A program made the position numbers and the translations under genes. Below, piece by piece: positions 18,471 to 27,996 of a DNA stretch of 64,000 nt (the stretch's first letter is position 1; the number at the start of each line of letters is the position of its first letter). The stretch comes from Chitinophaga sancti (lineage in GTDB: Bacteria; Bacteroidota; Bacteroidia; Chitinophagales; Chitinophagaceae): assembly GCF_034424315.1 (NCBI RefSeq), contig NZ_CP139972.1, positions 2,604,001 to 2,668,000 on the forward strand, given 5' to 3'. A model generated the notes under the pieces. It did no database searches, had not been told where the DNA came from, and was given only the letters and a program-made list of their open reading frames with translations.

Positions 18471-19097
18471 TTAATAGGTAAACTTGTTTACCCGTTCATC
18501 GTCGATAATTTCATTGATCAATAACCAGTGCTTTTTCGTATCCCCCTGTACGATCCAGGATAGTATGCACAGTTCCCCGTCCTTTTCCTTTTTGGAAGGT
18601 TTATATTTCAGTCCATACCTGGACAGGGAAAGTTCGAACAACTCCGCAGAATAGGCCGCATTTCGGAAAATGAGGGTATATTCTACTGATTTGTGATGTC
18701 TGTCTATTTCCGCCTCGATATAGGGTAGCAATACCAGGATGGTCAGGATAAACATGGAAGCACAAGCTGCTGCGAAATAATATCCTCCCCCAATACCCAT
18801 CCCTACGGCGGACACTGTCCAGATAGTGGCAGCTGTTGTGATGCCATTTATCTTGTTCTCTCCCCGGAAAATTACCCCTGCCCCCAGGAACCCGATCCCG
18901 GTTACGATGTTAGCGGCTATACGGTCGGGATTATTACCTCCCAGCATAGAAGATATGATCGTGAAGAAACAGGACCCGATGGAGATCATGATCATGGTTC
19001 GGAAACCGGCAGATTTACTTCTGTATTCCCGTTCTATTCCAACAAGGCCGCCCCAAACTGCGGCAAGCAGGAAACGTAGAAAAATTTCGTTGTTCAT
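18471..19097 (-). CDS. MgtC/SapB-family membrane protein
   Basis: A 208-residue inner-membrane protein. The N-terminal MgtC domain (~1-135) has the signature AAVWGGLVGIEREYRSKSAGFRT (in part: GLVGIEREYR) and four to five membrane helices. The C-terminal ~70 residues are soluble and resemble the ACT-like tail of longer family members. MgtC proteins affect magnesium homeostasis and ATP synthase in Salmonella; the role here is not known. The stop codon of the ParB-like gene lies 3 bp before its ATG, so the two form an operon. Confidence 0.9.
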   Translation of the reverse strand: MNNEIFLRFLLAAVWGGLVGIEREYRSKSAGFRTMIMISIGSCFFTIISSMLGGNNPDRIAANIVTGIGFLGAGVIFRGENKINGITTAATIWTVSAVGMGIGGGYYFAAACASMFILTILVLLPYIEAEIDRHHKSVEYTLIFRNAAYSAELFELSLSRYGLKYKPSKKEKDGELCILSWIVQGDTKKHWLLINEIIDDERVNKFTY

Positions 19098-19100
19098 AAA

Positions 19101-19478
19101 CTATCTATTATCTGTTATCCGGCAGGGGATATCAAAATCTTCAGAAAGATAATAAATTGAACAGACACGATGATATCCATCAGCAATAATCAGCCTTTCG
19201 GAGCGAACCAGCAGCACAGGTGAGAGTTTTTTGCCTGATTTGACCTTTGCGATATTCTCTTTTACGTGAATGTTTTCTGGTGGTAACAAGGGTAACTGGC
19301 TGGCGCGTAAAATGTCTTTGGCCTTTTTCAGCACCGTTTTTTCTTTCTTTAGTTCCGCTACTATTTTCTGTACCCGACTCCTTGGGAGTAAGAGGTCCAG
19401 GTAATCTGCTGCTGCGGGGTAATTACTATGCCTGGGATTTTTCAGCCAGATCTCTGTATTGATTTTTCTTTCTGCCAT
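19101..19478 (-). CDS. Small ParB/sulfiredoxin-like protein, 125 aa
   Basis: The C-terminal half (SGKKLSPVLLVRSERLIIADGYHRVCSIYYL) carries the ParB N-terminal-like pattern, with the ADGYHR motif replacing the usual xxGxxR nucleotide-binding box. The N-terminal half is helical and basic. Similar short proteins are found widely next to unrelated genes, and their role is unknown. It is the first gene of a pair with the MgtC-family gene. Confidence 0.7.
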   Translation of the reverse strand: MAERKINTEIWLKNPRHSNYPAAADYLDLLLPRSRVQKIVAELKKEKTVLKKAKDILRASQLPLLPPENIHVKENIAKVKSGKKLSPVLLVRSERLIIADGYHRVCSIYYLSEDFDIPCRITDNR

Positions 19479-19572
19479 GGTAGTTTAACAGTACATACCG
19501 GGGAATGGTTTGACCGGCGGTAGAAAAAGATACGAAGATTTGTCGTTGTACGACATCTGTAAAATGATTGCA

Positions 19573-19899
19573 TCACTCAATTTCTAATTCATCTATCGTC
19601 AGCTCATTACATCTCAGCGTGAAGGACATGGTGGCATAATCATTTGTAAATGATCACTCAGGGCATCCAGGATACTGATTTAAATGCCAGTTTCCCGGAT
19701 GGGATTTTACCATAATCTGGCCATCTATGCCATTATTATTTTTGACAAATGCACCTAATGTTGGAATACCTCGTTTATCAAAACGAATAGCCAGAATAAA
19801 ATTGCTGATTAGCAAACTGGATGAGTCTGCGATATGAGACTGTTTGCGGAATGCAATGGAGTTGGATGTTAAAGTAGATTTAATTGTTCCTGTTGTCAT
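19573..19899 (-). pseudogene. Unrecognised ORF with an in-frame TGA
   Basis: An ATG at 19899 opens 81 codons that end at TGA (19654-19656). The same frame then runs on for 26 more codons (SFTNDYAT...LTIDELEIE) to a second TGA at 19573. The tail is acidic and protein-like. This suggests a ~108-residue gene with one nonsense codon, or an 81-residue protein with a chance extension. No family is recognised. It fills most of the 650-bp gap between the ParB-like gene and the sensor kinase. Confidence 0.35.
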
Positions 19900-20132
19900 T
19901 CACTTATCTGCTGATGACCAGGCAGTAACAAGTATTGCGAACAATAAAAGGCGGGCAACAGCCGGTAGATTTTTCTATTTATCATAAAGATATGTTTACA
20001 GCAAGATTGGCAATTACTGCCAGGATCTATTGTGCAAAAATGGCAAACGGCGGCGCTGGATTTACATTTGGTAGCTTATAATCCTTGTCATCTTTTCAAA
20101 AACAGAATAAAAGTCTTCGTACTTTAGCCGCC

Positions 20133-22112
20133 ATGTTTTCACATTGTACTGTGCCTCTTCTCTGCTACCTGCTGTTCGTAACCAGCCCCTTAACGGCGCA
20201 GCAAAAATCTTTTCCCGAAAAAATAGCAAGCGAGGGATATGCCCTTCGTTTTGCTGATACAGCCCGCAGTATACGTATGCAGCGGGATGCGCTTGAGAAA
20301 GCGAAAGCTGATGCCAATATGGAGGATGAAGCGATCTGCTATGCATATATAGCATTGACGTATAGGCGTTTACTGGACCTGGACCGTTTTTCCGCCAATG
20401 CCAATGCGGCTTATTCACTTGCTGAAAAAGCCCATAGTCAGCGCGCAAAGGCATATGCCTCACTATCAATGGGTTTGCTAAAATCGTATATTGAAGATAA
20501 CCAAAGTGCGATCATTTATTTGCTGAAAGCATATGACTTATTCTCCCAGTCAAAGGACTATGACCTTTGTGCAAAAATAGCTGCTGATATATCCTACCTT
20601 TTCTTTCCTGCTTCGCCCCTTAAAGTGCGTAAATATGCCAGCGAGTCATTAGCTTATGCAAACAAGGCAGGTGATGCAGAAAGTATTTTGCATGCCCGCC
20701 TGGCAATGGGGAGTTGTATGAAAGACGAGCTGCCGAAGAATGATTTTCAAAAATGGCAGGAAGTGTCAGCCTTCCTGAGGGAAACAGTAGCAAGAGCAGA
20801 AAGAGATGAAGCCAGGATTATCAGCAAGAGTAATATCGGTGTCGCATATATTAACCTGGCAGATTTTCTTATGGCAAGTCCGGTGCCTGGTGATGAAAAT
20901 AGTTTTCTGCTATACCTGGATAAGGCTAACAGTATTGCCCGCCGGTATGGTCTTAAAAACATATTCAGGAATTCCATTGGGCTCAAGGGGCAGTATTATA
21001 TGAGGAAAGGAGATTTTCATACTGCAGGGCTGCTTTTCAAGGAAGGTATTGACTATCAGCGCACTGTTCCTTACAAAGACTATTACCTGATGGCCAGTTT
21101 TTACAACAGTTTGAAAGAACTGGCGCTAAGGCAACAGGATTATAAAGCCTACTATGGTTATGATACTGCTTACATGCGGTATAACCAGTTACGCACGGAT
21201 GAATATACCATGAAAATGCTGCAGTATGCAGATGCCCGTTTTGAATCTGAAAAGAAACTGACCATCATCCACCAGCTGGAGCAGGCTTACAAGCTACAAC
21301 AGAAAAATAAATTACTGGGTTACGGTATTGCAGCTATCTTATTCATCGGACTTATTTTCATGTACCGCTCTTATTATTTCCGCCAACGGTGCTATCAGAA
21401 CAGGGAAGATTTTCTGCAACAGGAACAGCTAAACAGCGAATTGAAACTGGAACTGATGGAGAAGGAGACGATGGTGAACCTAACTCAAAGACTATCACTG
21501 GAAAAACGTTTACTGGGTTCACAAATGGACCCGCATTTTATATTCAACGCACTGGGGAATATCCAAAGTATGATCCTGCAAAAGGAAACAGGACCCGCAG
21601 TTTCTTACCTGGGTAAATTTGCCAGGCTGACAAGAGAGGTATTGGAAAATTCCCGCAGGGAAAGTATTTCACTTGAAGAGGAGATCTTTACCTTAACTCA
21701 CTATATAGAATTGCAACAGTTACGCCTGAACAATTCCTTCAGGTATAAAATTGACTGCGACGGAGATGTAAACAGCAACACACGCATCCCTCCCCTGCTC
21801 ATTCAGCCATTTGTAGAAAATGCTATTGAACATGGGTTAAAGCCGTTGCCCTATACAACCACCGGATCCTTGATTATTCACTTTAAAGAAGATACTGAGC
21901 AGCAATACCTGATCTGCACAGTGACTGACAATGGTATTGGCCTGACTGCCTCCAAACTCCGGAAAACAAATGATACACACCGCTCTATGTCAACGACCAT
22001 TACAGGCGAGCGACTGACGCTCATGCAAAAGGGCTACCCGGATGCAGGTTTTGAAATATATGATCGCAGCGAGGGTGGTTGTATCGTAAAATTGAGAATC
22101 CCAATTAACTAA
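20133..22112 (+). CDS. LytS-type sensor histidine kinase with TPR sensor region
   Basis: A 659-residue protein from the ATG at 20133; the frame opens earlier only at a TTG, and the chosen start gives a signal peptide ending SPLTAQQ. TPR-like helical repeats fill ~30-370. One membrane helix (GYGIAAILFIGLIFMY) lies near 410, followed by a coiled coil and then the His_kinase (PF06580) domain with DPHFIFNALGN as the phosphorylated-His box, N box FVENAIEHG and G box DNGIGL. It phosphorylates the response regulator encoded 1 bp downstream. The stimulus is unknown. Confidence 0.92.
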   Translation: MFSHCTVPLLCYLLFVTSPLTAQQKSFPEKIASEGYALRFADTARSIRMQRDALEKAKADANMEDEAICYAYIALTYRRLLDLDRFSANANAAYSLAEKAHSQRAKAYASLSMGLLKSYIEDNQSAIIYLLKAYDLFSQSKDYDLCAKIAADISYLFFPASPLKVRKYASESLAYANKAGDAESILHARLAMGSCMKDELPKNDFQKWQEVSAFLRETVARAERDEARIISKSNIGVAYINLADFLMASPVPGDENSFLLYLDKANSIARRYGLKNIFRNSIGLKGQYYMRKGDFHTAGLLFKEGIDYQRTVPYKDYYLMASFYNSLKELALRQQDYKAYYGYDTAYMRYNQLRTDEYTMKMLQYADARFESEKKLTIIHQLEQAYKLQQKNKLLGYGIAAILFIGLIFMYRSYYFRQRCYQNREDFLQQEQLNSELKLELMEKETMVNLTQRLSLEKRLLGSQMDPHFIFNALGNIQSMILQKETGPAVSYLGKFARLTREVLENSRRESISLEEEIFTLTHYIELQQLRLNNSFRYKIDCDGDVNSNTRIPPLLIQPFVENAIEHGLKPLPYTTTGSLIIHFKEDTEQQYLICTVTDNGIGLTASKLRKTNDTHRSMSTTITGERLTLMQKGYPDAGFEIYDRSEGGCIVKLRIPIN

Positions 22113-22113
22113 C

Positions 22114-22854
22114 ATGTACAAAACCATCATTATTGAAGACGAACATCGCATCAGGGAAGCACTTTCCATTATGCTGGAAATGGTAGCCCCCGACCTTGTT
22201 CAGATCATTGGCTATGCAGAGAATGTAGAGAATGCAAAAAAGCTGATAGAACGGCTGAAGCCAGATCTCGTATTTATGGATATTATGCTCGCTGACGGTA
22301 CGGCATTCGAAGTATTACATCGCCTCAGCTATCGCAATTTCCATCTTATTTTTACAACAGCCTATGAACAACATGCTGTTCGTGCATTCAAGTATAGTGC
22401 AATTGATTATTTGCTGAAACCAATAGATCCACAGGAACTTAAGATGGCGATTGACCGTATTGCGGATCTGCAGGAGAGGGTGATGGCAGACAAACAGCTC
22501 ATTGAATTACAGCACAATCTGTCGAAAACACCGGACAAGATCATATTACCCACACAGGAAGCGATGTATGTGGTGAAACTGGACCAGATCATCCGCTGTG
22601 AAACTTCCGGTTCTTATACGAAGTTCTATATTACAGACAGCAGGGAGATCGTTGTATCCCGGCCCATGAAGGGTTATGAAGAAATACTCACTGAGCCTGA
22701 GTTCTTTAGAATTCATCAATCCCATCTTATCAATATTAATTTTATAGAAAGTTATTCCAGGGAGGGCATCGTAAAAATGAATGACAAAACAGAAGTACCT
22801 ATTGCAAGGGCCAAAAAAGATGTATTTTTCAAATTGATGAAAGAAGGATTGTAA
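22114..22854 (+). CDS. LytTR-family response regulator
   Basis: A 246-residue regulator. The receiver domain (1-120) has acidic residues at the N-terminus (IIEDEH), phosphoacceptor Asp in LVFMDIML and Lys in YLLKP. The LytTR DNA-binding domain (~145-245) has the IIRCETSGSYTKFY and FRIHQSHLININFI signatures. It is encoded 1 bp after its cognate kinase and is probably translationally coupled to it. Confidence 0.95.
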   Translation: MYKTIIIEDEHRIREALSIMLEMVAPDLVQIIGYAENVENAKKLIERLKPDLVFMDIMLADGTAFEVLHRLSYRNFHLIFTTAYEQHAVRAFKYSAIDYLLKPIDPQELKMAIDRIADLQERVMADKQLIELQHNLSKTPDKIILPTQEAMYVVKLDQIIRCETSGSYTKFYITDSREIVVSRPMKGYEEILTEPEFFRIHQSHLININFIESYSREGIVKMNDKTEVPIARAKKDVFFKLMKEGL

Positions 22855-22926
22855 AGGCAAAGTTACCAAATACCAATTTAAACCTACAGGTGGACAAGTA
22901 TAGATTTTAGTCAGCGCCGGCCAGTT

Positions 22927-22934
22927 TAATTTTG
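22927..22934 (+). promoter_or_regulatory. -7 box TAATTTTG of the DUF4870 gene
   Basis: An exact match to the Bacteroidota TAnnTTTG -7 consensus, 18 bases before the ATG at 22953, with a T-rich -33 zone 18 bp upstream. Confidence 0.55.
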
Positions 22935-22952
22935 CACCATTAACATATCATT

Positions 22953-23282
22953 ATGAACCAAAAAACACTTTCTATCCTAAGTTATGTAACAATCATTGGT
23001 TGGGTTATCGCCTATATTAAAGGCAAAGAACTACAACCTAAAAGTGAGCTGGTTACTTATCACCTGAAACAGGGTTTAGGATTCTTTATTCTTACGATTG
23101 TCGTGAATATCATTTTGTCAGTTGTGACACATATAATACCTGCACTTAGCATGCTTAGCTATCTATCTTTGATCCTGTTTGTCTTGTGGGTGTTTGGGAT
23201 TATCAATGCAGTAAATGAGCAGAAGAAACCCATACCCTTAATCGGAGCAATGTTCGAGAACAAGTTTAGCTTTTTAGTCTAA
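22953..23282 (+). CDS. DUF4870 (Tic20-like) membrane protein
   Basis: A 109-residue inner-membrane protein with three hydrophobic helices and the signature of the family: a start with LSYVTIIGWVIAYI, then YHLKQGLGFFIL and a final GIINAVNEQKKPIPLIG. Members are common in Bacteroidota, and their role is unproven. It has its own promoter and a terminator 20 bases after the stop, so it is monocistronic. Confidence 0.88.
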   Translation: MNQKTLSILSYVTIIGWVIAYIKGKELQPKSELVTYHLKQGLGFFILTIVVNIILSVVTHIIPALSMLSYLSLILFVLWVFGIINAVNEQKKPIPLIGAMFENKFSFLV

Positions 23283-23302
23283 GATCCGATAAACCCCAGT
23301 TT

Positions 23303-23333
23303 AATAGCTGCATTATATAATGCGGCTATTTTT
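23303..23333 (+). terminator. Intrinsic terminator after the DUF4870 gene
   Basis: A 12-bp stem with one G-T pair (aatagctgcatt with aatgcggctatt), a short AT loop and a T run. Confidence 0.85.
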
Positions 23334-23365
23334 ATGTACTTTGTTTCAAGCGTAAATATTCTGTA

Positions 23366-25171
23366 ATGAAAACAAAGTACTATCTGCTTTTGCTATTATT
23401 CCACGGTCTCTTCTTTCAAAATATTGTAGCCCAGACCGCCAAACTACCTACCCAATGGACAAACGCTGCCATGTCAGCCACGGTTCCTTTTCCTGAATAT
23501 CCACGACCACAACTGGTGCGAAAAGACTGGCTGTGTTTAAATGGTAAATGGGATTACATAGGAGGTAAAAATGTGGCCAGCGCCCTGAACCCGGCGAAGC
23601 CAATTAATTTTAGTAATAAAACGGAGCAAATCCTGGTGCCTTATTGTCCGGAGTCTGTGCTTTCAGGCATTGAGCGGAACCAGGAAATCAATATGTGGTA
23701 CCGTCGTACATTTGAAATTCCTGTTACCTGGAAAGGGAAACAGGTAATTATCAATTTCGATGCGGTGGACCATGATGCGACCGTATTTGTAAATGGAGCA
23801 AAAGCCGGATCGCATGCCGGTGGTTACAGCTCCTTTCATATCAATATTACCAGCTTACTGAAAGCCGGCACGAATACAATTGTAGTGGCCGCACATGACC
23901 CTAATGACGGAAGAACGCCTTCCGGAAAAAATGGACCTCGTGGTGATTATACTTTTACTTCAGGTATCTGGCAGAGCGTATGGCTGGAGCCGGTAGGCGA
24001 ACATTATATCAGGAACATCCGCCTGTTGCCAGACCTGGCCAATAACAGGCTGGAATTATTTGTGGATGGAGATAATGCACAGGTAAAAGCCATTGCAATG
24101 GAGGGTTCCAGTGTCGTATCTTCCATCACCGGTGGCACAGGAACGAAATTATACCTGCCTATAAAGGAGCCCAAATTATGGTCTCCGGATAATCCATTTT
24201 TATATGATCTGCGCATCACCCTGAGTGACAGCAAGGGTCATATCACGGATGAGATCAGCAGTTATTTTGGCATGCGGGATATAAAACCCGGGAAATTAAA
24301 TGGTGTAAATAGACCGCTGTTGAATAATAAATTCGTGATGCAGGTGGGATTACTGGATCAGGGATACTGGCCGGATGGTGTACTGACAGCACCGACTGAA
24401 GCAGCGCTGAAGTTTGATATAGAATTTACGAAAAAAGCCGGCTTCAATTTAATCAGGAAGCATATGAAAACGGAGCCTAAGCGGTTCTATTACTGGGCAG
24501 ATAAGCTCGGCCTGTTAGTGTGGCAGGATATGCCGGCTATCTGGTATCAGCATGAAGATACGGCTAATGCGAGAAGTACTTACAGAAAGGAGTTGGTGGC
24601 TATAATGGATGACTTGTATAATTCACCCTCAATTATTACCTGGGTACCTTTCAATGAAAACTGGGGCGCTTTTGATGTGAAGGAGATGACGGATTGGGTG
24701 AAGCAGCTTGATCCATCAAGGCTGGTGAATGGCAACTCTGGTTTTAATAATAATCCTGGTTATCAAAAAGCGGAAGGCGATCCGGGTAATGGGGATTTTG
24801 TGGATACGCATATTTATGTCGGTCCTTATGGGGCATCTGAACCGGATGATAAAAGAGCGGCATCACTGGGTGAGTTTGGCGGTGTTGGTTTATTTGTACG
24901 CGGGCATATGTGGCCGGTGGAGAATAATGCGTATGCTTATGAGCCTACAAAAGACAGGCTAACGGACAGGTATATATTATTGATGGACCAGGTAGAACAG
25001 CTGATGCGGTATAAAGGCTTAAGTGTTGCGATCTATACACAGACCACAGATGTGGAACATGAGGTGAATGGTATGTTGACATATGACAGGGAGGTAGAAA
25101 AGATGAATATGGAAATGGTGAAGGATGTAAATGAGGCGATCATTAAGGCGGGAAATGAATTGAATAAATAG
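23366..25171 (+). CDS. Glycoside hydrolase family 2 enzyme
   Basis: A 601-residue exported protein with a signal peptide ending IVAQ. A jelly-roll sugar-binding domain (~45-210, MWYRRTFEIP, VFVNGAKAGSHAGGY) precedes an immunoglobulin-like domain (~215-315) and a TIM barrel (~320-600). The acid/base Glu is in PFNENWGAF and the nucleophile Glu in LGEFGG. It is shorter than typical beta-galactosidases (~800-1000) because it lacks C-terminal domains. The substrate (beta-galactoside, beta-glucuronide or other) cannot be told. It ends at a bidirectional terminator shared with the exbD gene. Confidence 0.88.
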   Translation: MKTKYYLLLLLFHGLFFQNIVAQTAKLPTQWTNAAMSATVPFPEYPRPQLVRKDWLCLNGKWDYIGGKNVASALNPAKPINFSNKTEQILVPYCPESVLSGIERNQEINMWYRRTFEIPVTWKGKQVIINFDAVDHDATVFVNGAKAGSHAGGYSSFHINITSLLKAGTNTIVVAAHDPNDGRTPSGKNGPRGDYTFTSGIWQSVWLEPVGEHYIRNIRLLPDLANNRLELFVDGDNAQVKAIAMEGSSVVSSITGGTGTKLYLPIKEPKLWSPDNPFLYDLRITLSDSKGHITDEISSYFGMRDIKPGKLNGVNRPLLNNKFVMQVGLLDQGYWPDGVLTAPTEAALKFDIEFTKKAGFNLIRKHMKTEPKRFYYWADKLGLLVWQDMPAIWYQHEDTANARSTYRKELVAIMDDLYNSPSIITWVPFNENWGAFDVKEMTDWVKQLDPSRLVNGNSGFNNNPGYQKAEGDPGNGDFVDTHIYVGPYGASEPDDKRAASLGEFGGVGLFVRGHMWPVENNAYAYEPTKDRLTDRYILLMDQVEQLMRYKGLSVAIYTQTTDVEHEVNGMLTYDREVEKMNMEMVKDVNEAIIKAGNELNK

Positions 25172-25196
25172 GGCTGTTAAATGCAGTAGGAAGCTT

Positions 25197-25240
25197 GTAC
25201 CAAAAGTAAATTTTCACCTGCTTAAATTTACTTTTGATAC
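25197..25240. terminator. Bidirectional terminator between convergent genes
   Basis: A 17-bp stem with a single mismatch (25197-25213 with 25224-25240) and a ten-base loop lies between the convergent GH2 and exbD stop codons. The stem itself is A- and T-rich, so it can serve both directions. Confidence 0.85.
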
Positions 25241-25249
25241 AGGCTTTTA

Positions 25250-25885
25250 TTATTTCTGAGCAGCAGCTGTTCCTTCGGGGGCGGCTTCCAGGTTTGTTAC
25301 CAGGTTCACACGCTGAATATTTTTTGACTTAAATGTTTCAAGCACTCTTTTTATGACCGGGTATGGTGTTTCATTATCAGCCTTGATGCAATATTTCAAT
25401 TGTTTGATATTGCTGGTCTGCGCAGCACGGCCATATTCAATCCAGGATACCAGCTCATTATTAGAGGAATCTGTTGGGATCCCTTTTTCCATAGGTGCTC
25501 CTTTTCTTTGATTAGACTTCAGGGAAAGATATTCTTTCAGGTGCTGAAAATCAGTTCCCACAGAGGCCCCCATAATAAAGTTAGCCATCTGCGTTTCTGA
25601 CAAGCCCAGTTTAAACTGATCGTTCAGATCCTGAATTAGTTTCTGTCTTTGCGGTTGCCCCTGCAGATCAAAAAACACGCGCCCGGTTTTATCGATACTA
25701 ATTAAGATCACATCTGCATCAGGTAGCAGGGCGGTATTTATTGAGGATGGTGTAACGATCGCAACCGGTTCATCCGGTTTGAAGGTGGTTGTCATGATAA
25801 AGAAATTCAGGAGCAGGAACACCACATCGCACATTGCAGTCATATCAACTGATGTAGATTTCCTTGCTAATTTAGCTCTGGCCAT
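25250..25885 (-). CDS. ExbD/TolR-family biopolymer transport protein
   Basis: A 211-residue protein from the ATG at 25885 (MARAKLARKSTSVDM), the usual start pattern of Bacteroidota ExbD; the open frame has two earlier ATGs that add an unlikely tail. One membrane helix (MCDVVFLLLNFFIMTTTF) carries the essential Asp. The periplasmic domain is longer than in E. coli. ExbD works with ExbB and TonB to energise outer-membrane transport. No exbB or tonB gene adjoins it here, so it is an orphan subunit. Confidence 0.88.
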   Translation of the reverse strand: MARAKLARKSTSVDMTAMCDVVFLLLNFFIMTTTFKPDEPVAIVTPSSINTALLPDADVILISIDKTGRVFFDLQGQPQRQKLIQDLNDQFKLGLSETQMANFIMGASVGTDFQHLKEYLSLKSNQRKGAPMEKGIPTDSSNNELVSWIEYGRAAQTSNIKQLKYCIKADNETPYPVIKRVLETFKSKNIQRVNLVTNLEAAPEGTAAAQK

Positions 25886-26041
25886 AATATTGAGTTTTGA
25901 AATTTTATGCATGCGGATATCCATTCCCGATAGGCCCTAAGCGCTATCAGATCAGGTATTTCCAAATGCAAGTTGCAGATTGCAGGAGTGTCAACAAATA
26001 GACAGATCTCGCCAGTATATGTCTATTTCACTTCAGGGGCA

Positions 26042-26950
26042 TCAGGTCCATAACAGGCTTCTATACTCGCTGGGGCTTATACCTGTGGCTCGTTTGAAGA
26101 ATTTACTAAAGAAGAACTGGTCGCTGAATGCAAGTTCTTCGGCTATTTTACTGATCGGGTCAGAGAGATTACTTAACATGATCTTGGCTTCTACAATAAC
26201 CATTTGGGTGATGACTTCACTGGTAGATTTTCCCAAAATATCCCTGACACATTTGGTAAGGTATTTAGGCGTGACGTTTAGGATTTCGGCATAAAAATCC
26301 ACTTCTCTCCTTTTTCTGAAATGTTGTGTCAGTTCTGAATAGAACTTTTTCACCAGGACTTCTTTGCTGTTTAACTGGATCTGTTTACCCGCGAATTTTT
26401 TCTGTATAACGGAAGCAATTTCGAAGAAGAGCACTTTGAACAGGTTCAGTAACAGCTCTCCAATGAAGGGGTGGTCTTTGGGTAGATTGTTTTTAATGGA
26501 GAGTTGGTCCATGATGGCTTTAAAAGTCTGGACTTCCTCGGGGAGAAGGGTATGAACCGGCATATGCTGCCGGGTATATACGCCAAATCCATCCATGTAT
26601 TTTCTATTTAATGCGGCTTCTGTGAGCAGGGTCATGCTAAAATTAACGGCGGTAAATGCACATTTCCGGAAGTCGGTCAGGAATTCTGTGATTACATTCG
26701 GGGCAAAGATGACGATAGCATTGGCAGGAACATCGTATTCGACAAGGTTTAAGCGCATGCGCAGGTTGCCACTGGTAACGAGGATGATTGTATAGTGATC
26801 CAGGCGAAAGGGAATGGAGATTTCCGGTTCTATCCGGAGATTCTCATTATTGAAAATATTAAATTCCTTTCCGTGTTTGCTTTCGGCGGCAAGCATGATT
26901 TCCTCTATCGTATATACCCTGATCGCTTTCATGTAGCGATAAAAGTACAA
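26042..26950 (-). CDS. AraC-family transcriptional regulator
   Basis: A 302-residue regulator. The N-terminal cupin-like domain (~25-150) is followed by the HTH pair at ~205-300 (AEILNVTPKYLTKCVRDILG, AEELAFSDQFFFSKFFKRATG). The start may be the ATG at 26932 (MKAIRVYT) instead, six codons in. It is the last intact host gene before the prophage boundary, with no obvious target beside it. Confidence 0.9.
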   Translation of the reverse strand: MYFYRYMKAIRVYTIEEIMLAAESKHGKEFNIFNNENLRIEPEISIPFRLDHYTIILVTSGNLRMRLNLVEYDVPANAIVIFAPNVITEFLTDFRKCAFTAVNFSMTLLTEAALNRKYMDGFGVYTRQHMPVHTLLPEEVQTFKAIMDQLSIKNNLPKDHPFIGELLLNLFKVLFFEIASVIQKKFAGKQIQLNSKEVLVKKFYSELTQHFRKRREVDFYAEILNVTPKYLTKCVRDILGKSTSEVITQMVIVEAKIMLSNLSDPISKIAEELAFSDQFFFSKFFKRATGISPSEYRSLLWT

Positions 26951-27227
26951 TTTCGATAATTATTTATTGCAGTATTCTGATCTGTAGGTTTTTTACCATT
27001 GTTTAGTGAATGTAGCGGCAACACTCTACCTTTTAGTGCTGGACAGGGGAAAGATTACGGCTTTATAGATGGGCTTCGGTAAGAGAAAGGCTTGCATCGT
27101 TTCTGCAACAATAGCTGTCGATTGTGATGTTCTGTTAAGACTTCTATATTCATTCCTGTGTCAAAATATCTTTCAATGTCATTTCCGGGTGTGTCTTATT
27201 ATTCATCAGCGTGCCTTTGCCCACCTG

Positions 27228-27776
27228 TTATCCTTGTCTGTAACACCTATAGAAATTTGCCTCAGTAGATATCTTGTCTAACTCCTTTTGCAGAACTGAT
27301 TCCTGATTTTCGAACAGTATTTTCCTTTCCGGAGAAGGAACCTGGTCAAATTCATAAGCTTTCCTCTTTTTTTCGGAAAATTTGATGTAATTATCGATTA
27401 AATCATCCAGCTTTGGGCTAAAAGCGAGGTTTTTGACTTTCTCATCTTTCAATTTTTGCCCATTGAGCGGTGTTTTATAAGACTCAATGACTAAGGTGGG
27501 GGTGGCAAGGCCGGATTTTGCCTGGATGAGGTCGAAATGACGCTCGAGGTCTGCTTTGATCTGGCCGAGCGTTTTGTTGGTTTGTTTGTGGGATGGGTCT
27601 GTGGGGAGGGCGAGTTTTTTGGGATCCCAGTTCTCGTCCAGGACTTTACAGCCGGAGGAGAATTTTTCATTCAGACCGTCAATTGTTACACGGACGTATA
27701 TCGGGATTTTGCCATCTTTTGATTTTTTGTTTCTGACTAAAAAGAAGAGAATGGTCAAATTTTGCTTAAAATTCAT
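27228..27776 (-). pseudogene. Truncated tyrosine integrase (N-terminal part only)
   Basis: Started at the ATG at 27776 the product is 182 residues. It has the Arm DNA-binding domain of Bacteroidota phage and conjugative-element integrases (FFLVRNKKSKDGKIPIYVRV, in part, ~8-95) and the beginning of the SAM-like core-binding domain. The whole catalytic domain with the R-H-R-Y residues is missing, and the sequence to 27000 does not contain it in any frame, so this is a deletion, not a frameshift. It lies on the host side of the tRNA half, so it is probably a relic of an older insertion. Confidence 0.8.
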
Positions 27777-27838
27777 AAATGTTGATGTGAATCGATTAAA
27801 GATTGCCCCTTTCAAAGATTAACAACTCGTATCGTTTC

Positions 27839-27882
27839 ATTCGGTATCCTATAAAGGTAGGATACCGGATAGGATACCGAAT
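27839..27882. repeat. Three AGGATACCG sites, arm-type integrase sites?
   Basis: A perfect 14-bp inverted repeat (27839-27852 with 27869-27882, attcggtatcctat) holds two copies of AGGATACCG in opposite orientation, and a third copy lies between them at 27859-27867. They are 60 bp upstream of the integrase start. Such clusters next to an integrase gene are usual for arm-type binding sites or an autoregulatory operator. Confidence 0.55.
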
Positions 27883-27967
27883 AAGGCACCATTTGGGTTG
27901 ATATAGATTGATATGCTTTAATGTAGTAAAACCGCGGGAATCCGCTACCGGAGGGGTTGTTTAAACG

Positions 27968-27991
27968 AAAAAAGCGCAACTTGTGTTGCGC
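27968..27991 (-). terminator. Terminator after the tRNA-Arg 3' half
   Basis: A 7-bp stem gcgcaac/gttgcgc with a four-base loop, then six T on the minus strand, five bases past the tRNA discriminator base. It is the original terminator of the host tRNA gene. Confidence 0.85.
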
Positions 27992-27996
27992 TTTTG

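Noticed and set aside
27000..27227. Catalytic part of the integrase in another frame
   Set aside because: I looked for the R, H-x-x-R and Tyr boxes in all three minus frames and saw none, so a deletion is more likely than a frameshift.
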